Source of the DNA: Dongia_A sp964542425
GTDB taxonomy: Bacteria > Pseudomonadota > Alphaproteobacteria > Dongiales > Dongiaceae
Direction of reading: 5' to 3'
NCBI GenBank assembly: GCA_964542425.1
Contig: CAZIUB010000018.1
Span: forward strand, 1-21,077
DNA length: 21,077 nt
Shown: piece after piece, positions 16,145 through 21,077 of the stretch
How the letters are laid out: every line of letters begins with the position of its first letter
How positions within the stretch are numbered: the stretch's first letter is position 1
Notes under the pieces: generated by a model
What the model saw: the letters and a program-made list of their open reading frames with translations, nothing else
Told to the model about the DNA's origin: nothing
Database searches by the model: none
Position numbers and translations under genes: made by a program

Positions 16145-16203
16145 AGGGATCAGGGATCGGATGTCAGGGATCAGATGATCCTGATTCCCGATCCCTGATC
16201 CCT
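16145..16203. repeat. GATC-rich long hairpin between recA and the methyltransferase gene
   Basis: AGGGATCAGGGATCGG (16145-16160) and CCGATCCCTGATCCCT (16188-16203) are perfect 16 bp inverted arms. The 27-base middle is itself nearly palindromic (CAGGGATCAG then CTGATTCCC). The unit CAGGGATC repeats within each arm. The element starts 10 bp beyond the recA stop codon. It could stabilise or end the recA mRNA, but no T-run follows on the minus strand, so a standard terminator is not supported. Confidence 0.8.
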
Positions 16204-16212
16204 GATACCCGG

Positions 16213-17289
16213 CTATTCCGCCTCGGGCTCGGCCTCGGTGTCGGACTTTGCCATCATCGCGCCGGCGACCAGGCCGGCATTGGCGCGGATCTTGTTCTCG
16301 ATCTCGGTGGCGATTTTGGGATTCTCCTTGAGGAAGAGCTTGGCGTTCTCGCGGCCCTGGCCGATCCGCTGCCCGCCTTGGGAGAACCAGGCGCCGGATT
16401 TCTCGACCACGCCGGCGGCCACCCCGAGATCGACCAATTCGCCGACCTTGGAGATGCCCTCTCCGTACATGATATCGAATTCCACCACCCGGAAGGGCGG
16501 CGCCAGCTTGTTCTTGACCACCTTGACCCTGGTCTGGTTGCCGACCACGGTCTCCTTGTCCTTGATCGAGCCGATGCGCCTTATGTCGAGCCGGACCGAG
16601 GCGTAGAATTTGAGCGCGTTGCCCCCGGTCGTGGTCTCCGGATTGCCGAACATGACCCCGATCTTCATCCGAATCTGGTTGATGAAAACGACCATGGTGC
16701 GCGAGCGCGAGATCGAGGCGGTCAACTTGCGCAGGGCCTGGCTCATGAGGCGCGCCTGGAGGCCGGGATGGGAATCCCCCATCTCGCCCTCGAGTTCGGC
16801 GCGCGGCACCAGGGCGGCGACCGAATCGATGACGAGCACGTCGATGGCACCTGAACGCACCAGCGTATCGGCGATCTCGAGGGCCTGTTCGCCGGCGTCG
16901 GGCTGGGAAATGAGGAGATCGTCGATATTGACCCCGAGCTTGCCGGCGTAGCCGGGATCCAGCGCATGTTCGGCATCGATGAAGGCGCAGGCCCCGCCCA
17001 GGCGCTGGGCTTCCGCGATCACATGGAGGGCGAGCGTGGTCTTGCCCGAGCTTTCCGGCCCGTAAATCTCCACCACCCGCCCGCGCGGCAGGCCCCCGAT
17101 GCCGAGCGCGATGTCGAGGCCGAGCGAGCCGGTGGAAATAGCCTCGGCCTCCACCACGCTTTCGCGCTGGCCCAGGCGCATGATCGAGCCCTTGCCGAAG
17201 GCGCGCTCGATCTGCGTCAGCGCCGCCTCCAATGCCTTGTTGCGGTCCATCTGGTCCCGGTCGGCGATGCGAATCACGTTCTGCGACAT
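16213..17289 (-). CDS. recA: Recombinase RecA
   Basis: RecA forms filaments on single-stranded DNA, carries out strand exchange and triggers LexA self-cleavage. The 358 aa protein has Walker A GPESSGKT at 77-84, the LLISQPD and VLVIDSVAALVPRAEL (Walker B) region, loop L1 around MGDSHPGLQARLMSQALRKL, and INQIRMKIGVMFGNPETTTGGNALKFYAS (loop L2 and after). The tail is acidic. The ATG is preceded by GTGGAGG at the right distance; a second ATG (MDRNKALEAAL) lies 13 codons in. An SOS box lies upstream. Confidence 0.98.
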   Translation of the reverse strand: MSQNVIRIADRDQMDRNKALEAALTQIERAFGKGSIMRLGQRESVVEAEAISTGSLGLDIALGIGGLPRGRVVEIYGPESSGKTTLALHVIAEAQRLGGACAFIDAEHALDPGYAGKLGVNIDDLLISQPDAGEQALEIADTLVRSGAIDVLVIDSVAALVPRAELEGEMGDSHPGLQARLMSQALRKLTASISRSRTMVVFINQIRMKIGVMFGNPETTTGGNALKFYASVRLDIRRIGSIKDKETVVGNQTRVKVVKNKLAPPFRVVEFDIMYGEGISKVGELVDLGVAAGVVEKSGAWFSQGGQRIGQGRENAKLFLKENPKIATEIENKIRANAGLVAGAMMAKSDTEAEPEAE

Positions 17290-17379
17290 GAATTGGCCTC
17301 CACTTAGATCACAGGGTCCAGGGGCTTACAATCGGACCCGGCTGGTTGCGATGGGAGTCAGTGTACACATTTTGTTCTC

Positions 17380-17409
17380 ATTGTAAAGCGTTGCGATCAA
17401 AAAGCGAAC
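17380..17409 (-). promoter_or_regulatory. recA promoter with an alphaproteobacterial SOS (LexA) box
   Basis: On the minus strand GTTC-GCTTTTT-GATC (17395-17409) fits GTTC-N7-GATC, the form described for Rhodobacter recA. It overlaps a promoter with -35 TTCGCT (17403-17408) and -10 TACAAT (17380-17385) at 17 bp, so bound LexA would block RNA polymerase. A second near match, GAAC-AAAATGT-GTAC, lies just downstream (17364-17378). Confidence 0.75.
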
Positions 17410-17464
17410 ACGAGGCCGTTTATGCCTTTTTTCTCAGGAGTTTATGGCGCTGGCGGTGGCCAAC

Positions 17465-19477
17465 TCAGCCGCCGTCGCGGGGGAAGCTTCGGGTCCGGCC
17501 GTTGGAGAACACGACCTTGCCCGCTTCGGTGGCCTCGATCCGCCAAACGAGGTGGAATTGCTCGGAATCCGCGCTGAGTTCGGTTCGCGCCAGGCCCGCG
17601 ACATCGGCCTCGCCGCTTTTCATCGACCAGCGATATTCGCTCGCCAGGCGCGCCCTGAGCGGGTCTTCGGCATGGATGACAAAGGTGTCCTCGCTCACGG
17701 CCGAGCCGGCGATGGCGCGATCCTCGATCACCCAGGCGCCGAAATCGGTCTTCTGCCTGATCGTGCGCAATCCCGTCACCAGATCGTCCTCCACGATTCT
17801 GGCGTGGCTTTCCTCGCGCGAGGCGGTGACGGGAACCGGGGTGCTGAGCTCGGCCGGCTTGAAGAAGACCCGGCGAGCGGTCTCCCAGAACGGGCGAAAG
17901 GGAAGTCGCAGCGTGGAGGTTCCGCTCTTCAATCGGATGGTCGAAAGCCTGGGCTGGGGCCAGAGCAGGGACCAGAACTGATTCTGGAGGCTAAGGCGCA
18001 GCCGGTGGCCCTTGGGGATGGTGCGGCCGACATCGTCGAGCCTGACCTTGACCCGGAATGGCGTGCCGATCGGACAAGGTTCCGGAACCTCGTGCGAATT
18101 GCGATGCGCGAGATTCAGCACCCCATGAGTCATCACCGCCGAAGTGCCATCGGGAAAGACGTCGCAGAGTCTGAGCACGAGATTGACCTGGGGCTGATCG
18201 ACGATGATTTCGAGATCGACTTCGGCCGCACCGAGAAGCGTCAGATCCTGGGCCAGGAATTCGCTGTCGAATGAGAGCGATTGGCCGTCCTCGCGCCGCT
18301 GGTCGATGGCCAGGTCCGGTGACCCGCCGCCATAGCCGCCGCCCCGCCCGAAATCGGTGCCGGCATTGGCCGGGCACGACAGGCCCAATTCGTGGCCGGG
18401 CATTGCAGTCTCGCCGAGGCCGCGCTCGTTCAAGTATCGCGTGCGCCAATAGATGTGCTGGCTGGGCCACGTATCCTCGGCGACCCAGGTTCCGGGGTGA
18501 TTCTCGTACCAGGGGCGCGGGCGCTCCTCGGTTCCGATCCAGACGCGGTACAAGGGCTCGTCCATGATGAGGCTCGGTTCGTCCATGAGCCAATGATTCC
18601 ACCAGCGCAGGGCCTCTTGCAGATAGCCGAGCGGGGGCCCGGGCACGCTCCGGCAGGGGAAGTCATGACTCCAGGGACCGATGATGGCCTTCCTGGCGCA
18701 TTTGAGGCCGGAGAGCAGCCGCGGCACGGCATTGGAATGGAAATCTTCCCAGCCGCCCAGCGCCAGCACCGCGCAAGTAATCGCGGCATGGTTTTCGCAA
18801 ACCGAGCCCTGTTTCCAATAAGCGTCGCGGCGCTGGTGCGAGAGCCAATGCTCCGACCAGGAATGATTGGCGGCAAGCCTCGCCATCCACATCTCGCGCC
18901 AGCGTTCGCCCACGATTTGCGGATCGGGCGGCATGGAATTCATGGCCAGCATGACGTTCGACCACATCGCATCCTCGGTCAAAAGGGCGCCGCCCTTGAA
19001 ATGGACGTCGTCGGAATAGCGATCGTCGCTGGAACAGAGGGTGATGATCGCCTTCAAGGCCGGGGGCCGCAGGGCCGCCACCTGGAGCGCGTTGCAGCCG
19101 CCCCAGGAAATCCCGGTCATGCCGACGTTGCCGTTGCACCAGTCCTGGCGCGAGAGCCAGTCGATGATCTGAAGCGCGTCTTCCTGTTCGCGCGGCAGAT
19201 ACTCGTCTTCGAGGATGCCGTCGGAATCGCCCGAGCCCCGGATGTCGACCCGGCAATAGGCGATGCCATGGCCGACCAGATAGGGGATCATTTCGAGATC
19301 GCGGAACACCGTGCCGTCGCGCCGGCGAAAGGGCAGCATCTCGACCACCACGGGGACCTTGTGGGCAACCACCGGACGCCACAAAGTGGTCGCGATCCGC
19401 GTGCCGTCGGCAGCCACGATCCACGCCGGATCGATGGTCTGGATCGGGTGCGGAAACGCACGCACGATGTCTGTCAT
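17465..19477 (-). CDS. CocE/NonD-family alpha/beta hydrolase
   Basis: This 670 aa hydrolase belongs to the CocE/NonD group of serine esterases and acylases related to X-Pro dipeptidyl peptidases. The nucleophile is Ser124 in GISWGG. VDIRGSGDSDG (78-88) lies in the usual place before it, and the Asp and His candidates are in ALGGWEDFHSN and GPWSHDFP. A C-terminal jelly-roll domain (about 450-660) ends in VFSNGRTRSF. I chose the ATG at 19477, preceded by a GGGG/AGGG stretch and starting the conserved part (MTDIVRAFPHP). The frame stays open to 19729, but those 84 extra residues are low-complexity and span the G-rich repeat. No signal peptide is seen. The substrate is unknown; nothing nearby gives a pathway. 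Confidence 0.9.
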   Translation of the reverse strand: MTDIVRAFPHPIQTIDPAWIVAADGTRIATTLWRPVVAHKVPVVVEMLPFRRRDGTVFRDLEMIPYLVGHGIAYCRVDIRGSGDSDGILEDEYLPREQEDALQIIDWLSRQDWCNGNVGMTGISWGGCNALQVAALRPPALKAIITLCSSDDRYSDDVHFKGGALLTEDAMWSNVMLAMNSMPPDPQIVGERWREMWMARLAANHSWSEHWLSHQRRDAYWKQGSVCENHAAITCAVLALGGWEDFHSNAVPRLLSGLKCARKAIIGPWSHDFPCRSVPGPPLGYLQEALRWWNHWLMDEPSLIMDEPLYRVWIGTEERPRPWYENHPGTWVAEDTWPSQHIYWRTRYLNERGLGETAMPGHELGLSCPANAGTDFGRGGGYGGGSPDLAIDQRREDGQSLSFDSEFLAQDLTLLGAAEVDLEIIVDQPQVNLVLRLCDVFPDGTSAVMTHGVLNLAHRNSHEVPEPCPIGTPFRVKVRLDDVGRTIPKGHRLRLSLQNQFWSLLWPQPRLSTIRLKSGTSTLRLPFRPFWETARRVFFKPAELSTPVPVTASREESHARIVEDDLVTGLRTIRQKTDFGAWVIEDRAIAGSAVSEDTFVIHAEDPLRARLASEYRWSMKSGEADVAGLARTELSADSEQFHLVWRIEATEAGKVVFSNGRTRSFPRDGG

Positions 19478-19605
19478 TGCCCTTGCCCCTGCCCTGGTGC
19501 CCGCGCCTTGGCGACCCATTGCTCGGCCCCCGCCGAGGCACGCCCTGGCCATCGGGGGCATGGGTAGCATTTTCCGGGGCGGTTTTGGCGGGCGGTTTTG
19601 GCGGC

Positions 19606-19628
19606 GGGTTTTGGGGCGGGTTATGGGG
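19606..19628 (+). promoter_or_regulatory. G-quadruplex motif upstream of the CocE-type gene
   Basis: GGG-TTTT-GGGG-C-GGG-TTAT-GGGG fits the canonical G3+N1-7 rule on the plus strand, at the end of a longer run of GGCGGTTTTGG units from 19575. It lies about 130 bp upstream of the hydrolase start. Folding could affect transcription, or it may simply be repeat DNA. Confidence 0.5.
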
Positions 19629-19682
19629 TGGCAGCCAACTTCAAGACTGCCAGGGACAGCCGAGCGGCGGAGTAGCGGGCTT

Positions 19683-19700
19683 CCCCCGGAATCCGGGGGG
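19683..19700. repeat. Short GC hairpin
   Basis: CCCCCGG and CCGGGGG make a perfect 7 bp stem with a 3 nt loop, just before the first unit of the 70-bp-period repeat. No T-run follows on either strand. Confidence 0.45.
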
Positions 19701-19703
19701 GGT

Positions 19704-19820
19704 AAAATGAAAAACGCGGCCAATCCCATGCACCCATCTCCATGCCGGCCCGGAACCCGGCCCGAGGGGGTCGAAAATGAAAAAACGCGGCCAACCCATG
19801 GACCCGTCTCCAGGCACCCA
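19704..19820. repeat. Two-unit tandem repeat, 70 bp period
   Basis: AAAATGAAAAACGCGGCCAA at 19704 recurs at 19774 as AAAATGAAAAAACGCGGCCA, and the match goes on for about 40 bases (CCCATG.ACCC.TCTCCA.GC), with small differences. Neither unit has a convincing gene; an ATG with a short frame occurs in both but the frames differ. It looks like part of an interspersed repeat. Confidence 0.75.
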
Positions 19821-19876
19821 TCCGGACGGCACTGGTTAGTTTAGAATAATTCCAAAACAAGTCGGATCGCGAGTCA

Positions 19877-19890
19877 TTGGAACGTTCCAA
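19877..19890. promoter_or_regulatory. 14 bp palindrome, possible operator
   Basis: TTGGAACGTTCCAA is a perfect palindrome about 100 bp upstream of the nucleotidyltransferase gene. A further half-site, TTCCAAAA, begins at 19850. It could be an operator for the MNT/HigA-like pair. The rest of 19478-19992 holds repeats only. Confidence 0.45.
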
Positions 19891-19992
19891 ACCGGACAGG
19901 TGGCGAGCCAGCCGCACCCTGCCGAGGCATGCTGCGGGCCAAGCCAACGGCCGTGGTAGGCTTTGGCCGCGACCCATGGCCCTTGGATTGTT

Positions 19993-20304
19993 ATGCACCG
20001 ACTGATCGACCAGCATCGCGCCGAGATCGCCCTGATGTGCCGCCGCTATGGCGTACGGCGGTTGGAGGTGTTCGGCTCGGCCGCCCGCGCCGAGGATTTC
20101 GACCCGGCGGCCAGCGACGCCGATTTCCTGGTCGATTTCGAGCCGGAAGGCGAACGCAACCCCTTGGCGCAATTCTTCGGCTTCGCCGCCGCGCTGAAGG
20201 GCCTGCTCGGGTGTCCGGTCGATCTGGTGGAGCCAGGCGCCGTCCAGAACCCCTTCATCCTTGCCGACATCAACCGGGCGCGCGAGGTCGTCTTGGAATC
20301 GTGA
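19993..20304 (+). CDS. Minimal nucleotidyltransferase (MNT, MntA-like)
   Basis: The 103 aa protein has the polymerase-beta-type nucleotidyltransferase fold. The Gly-Ser of the active site is at 28-29 (VFGSAARAED), the two metal-binding Asp at 42 and 44 (SDADFLVDF) and the third at 77 (CPVDLVEP). In MntA/HepT pairs such proteins add AMP to the HepT toxin and so neutralise it. No HepT gene is here; 19 bp downstream lies a HigA-like antitoxin with a frameshift. I chose ATG 19993, which starts the conserved part. The active site is complete, so the protein may work with a partner elsewhere. Confidence 0.85.
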   Translation: MHRLIDQHRAEIALMCRRYGVRRLEVFGSAARAEDFDPAASDADFLVDFEPEGERNPLAQFFGFAAALKGLLGCPVDLVEPGAVQNPFILADINRAREVVLES

Positions 20305-20323
20305 TGCCCGGGAGAGCGCGGAC

Positions 20324-20682
20324 ATGAAATTTCGAGCGATCGGGACCGAGGACGAGTACAAGGCCGCGTCGGCGGAAATCGAAAAGTCGATGGATGCCAA
20401 ACCCGGCATGCCGGCGGGCGACCGGCTCTATTTCCTTACCCTGCTGGTCGAGGCCTACGAGGCCGCGCACCACCCCATCGGATTGCCCGACCCGATCAAG
20501 GCTATCAAGATCAGGATGGAAGAGTTGAACCTGCGGCGAAAGGACCTTGAGCCGATCCTTGGCGGCAAGAGCAAGGTTTCCGAGGTGCTGGCCAGGCCAA
20601 GCGGGCGCTTTCGATCGACACGATCCGGAGGCTGAACCGGGCGCTCGGCATTCCCGCAGAGGTGTTGATCCAGAAGAGTTGA
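20324..20682 (+). pseudogene. HigA-like antitoxin gene, frameshifted in the HTH region
   Basis: The first 91 codons (MKFRAIGTEDEYKAASAEIEK to KVSEVLAR) match HigA-type antitoxins of the HTH_XRE group, including the DPIKAIKIRMEELNLRRKDLEPILG helix-turn-helix entry. The frame then shifts at about 20597-20598: skipping CC restores KRALSIDTIRRLNRALGIPAEVL and a stop at 20682, the expected family ending. As written, the frame ends at 20635 with an unrelated tail and a 103 aa product. A 2-base insertion (or loss of one base) in GGCCAGGCC explains it; an assembly error is possible. No HigB toxin adjoins. Confidence 0.8.
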
Positions 20683-20768
20683 TCCGGAAGACGGGCGCGC
20701 GCCCCAAGCGCGCGGCATAGGGAAACCGGAAAGGCGCGGATCGGCACATGACGCGATGAATTTTCGCC

Positions 20769-20824
20769 GCCGAATTTCTCGGTTCGAACATCGCTAGCGC
20801 GCTTTTCAAACCGCGAAATTCGGC
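20769..20824. repeat. Inverted repeat with 16 bp arms
   Basis: GCCGAATTTCTCGGTT (20769-20784) and AACCGCGAAATTCGGC (20809-20824) pair over 16 positions with one mismatch around a 24-base loop. It lies 86 bp after the restored HigA stop and before the presumed IS end. It may be a terminator-like structure or the edge of an older element; no T-run follows. Confidence 0.7.
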
Positions 20825-20857
20825 CCCCAAGAGTCGGATGAAGCGAGCGCGTATCTC

Positions 20858-20937
20858 CTGCGGTTTGCGGCCGCTCTTCGGTTTGCTACACTATCGCCAT
20901 TGATTGGGTTGATGGCTCATCTGCTGCGGTTTGCGGC
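20858..20937. repeat. Direct repeats of CTGCGGTTTGCGGC
   Basis: The 14 bp unit occurs at 20858-20871 and 20924-20937, with the core CGGTTTGC also at 20879-20886. The group lies immediately before the presumed IS21-type end, and could include the outer end of that element or its target. Confidence 0.5.
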
Positions 20938-20939
20938 TG

Positions 20940-21077
20940 TGAAATCGCTTGCAATAGTGACCCCCTGAGGGGCGGTTTTCGCGTCCAATCCTGACCCCCT
21001 CTAGCTGTGTGTCAGTGTCCCTTCCTTTGAGCTTTGAATGGCTGGGAAGGGTGTTGGGGGATGATTGGCGTGGACAA
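20940..21077 (+). mobile_element. Probable left end of an IS21-family element (runs off the window)
   Basis: TGACCCCCT occurs twice in direct orientation (20958-20966 and 20992-21000), the second preceded by GCGTCCAATCC. Repeated TGACCCC units close to the end, upstream of istA, are typical of IS21-family elements. An ATG follows at 21061. The outer boundary is not fixed, because no terminal dinucleotide or target duplication can be confirmed with one end in view. Confidence 0.5.
21061..21077 (+). CDS. Possible start of an IS21-type transposase (istA), cut by the window end
   Basis: ATG at 21061 opens a frame reading Met-Ile-Gly-Val-Asp, preceded by a G-rich stretch (GGGAAGGGTGTTGGGGG). The call depends on the IS21-like repeats upstream and only five residues are visible, so it is tentative. 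Confidence 0.3.

Noticed and set aside
16145..16203. Rho-independent terminator of recA
   Set aside because: The stem is strong but no run of T follows on the recA strand.
18392..19567. 391-codon open frame opposite the CocE-type gene
   Set aside because: Shadow frame; low-complexity and no domain, while the minus-strand gene has a full catalytic set.
19478..19729. 84-residue N-terminal extension of the CocE-type protein
   Set aside because: It is Arg/Pro-rich translation of G-rich repeat DNA; the ATG at 19477 has a ribosome site and begins the conserved domain.
19621..20409. 262-codon minus-strand frame over the tandem repeat and the nucleotidyltransferase gene
   Set aside because: It crosses repeat DNA and runs antisense to an intact nucleotidyltransferase; no family seen.
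20590..20640. Programmed ribosomal frameshifting in the HigA-like gene
   Set aside because: No slippery heptamer or stimulating structure at the shift; a simple indel explains it better.
20690..20715. GCGCGC-rich stem after the HigA-like gene as a terminator
   Set aside because: Short self-complementary GC runs with no T-run; not enough to call.

Overview
The window is high-GC DNA that looks like an alphaproteobacterial chromosome, most likely Rhodospirillales-like. The grounds are an RNase E with a long acidic insert in its S1 domain and an Arg-rich tail ending in KKRGWWRRLME, a recA and an alaS close together on one strand, a GTTC-N7-GATC (LexA-type) box upstream of recA, and a DmeF-type metal exporter. 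The taxon is an inference from gene content; no rRNA or tRNA gene is present.

Layout. 1-342: no gene; two copies of a ~140 bp repeat with a palindromic 3' half, a diverged third copy of which lies just 3' of alaS. 343-1593 (-): periplasmic amidase amiC. 1594-2066: divergent promoter region and long leader of rne. 2067-5258 (+): rne, followed by dmeF (5297-6301, +). 6310-7105 (-): a two-gene TacA/TacT-type toxin-antitoxin operon with a palindromic candidate operator. 7192-11497: two related cytochrome c sequences on the minus strand (a 3' remnant at 7192-7392 and the intact gene at 10949-11497) bracketing a solute-binding protein (7406-8260, -) and a divergent membrane adenylate cyclase (8515-10872, +). 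11700-17289 (-): alaS and recA, with a compact type II restriction-modification pair between them and a long GATC-rich hairpin on the recA side. 17465-19477 (-): CocE/NonD-family hydrolase. 19478-19992: no gene; G-quadruplex motif, 70-bp-period tandem repeat and a 14 bp palindrome. 19993-20682 (+): a minimal nucleotidyltransferase without its usual HepT partner, then a frameshifted HigA-like antitoxin. 20683-21077: a 16 bp-arm inverted repeat and what looks like the left end of an IS21-family element running off the window.

How the parts relate. amiC/rne/dmeF and recA/alaS are housekeeping. Between them sit accessory modules: toxin-antitoxin, R-M, orphan nucleotidyltransferase, gene remnants, palindromic repeats and an IS edge. 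The most interesting points are the R-M pair between recA and alaS with an endonuclease I cannot assign to a named family, the substrate-binding protein/adenylate cyclase divergent pair framed by cytochrome c paralogues, the MNT plus broken HigA couple, and the palindromic repeat family found 3' of minus-strand genes.
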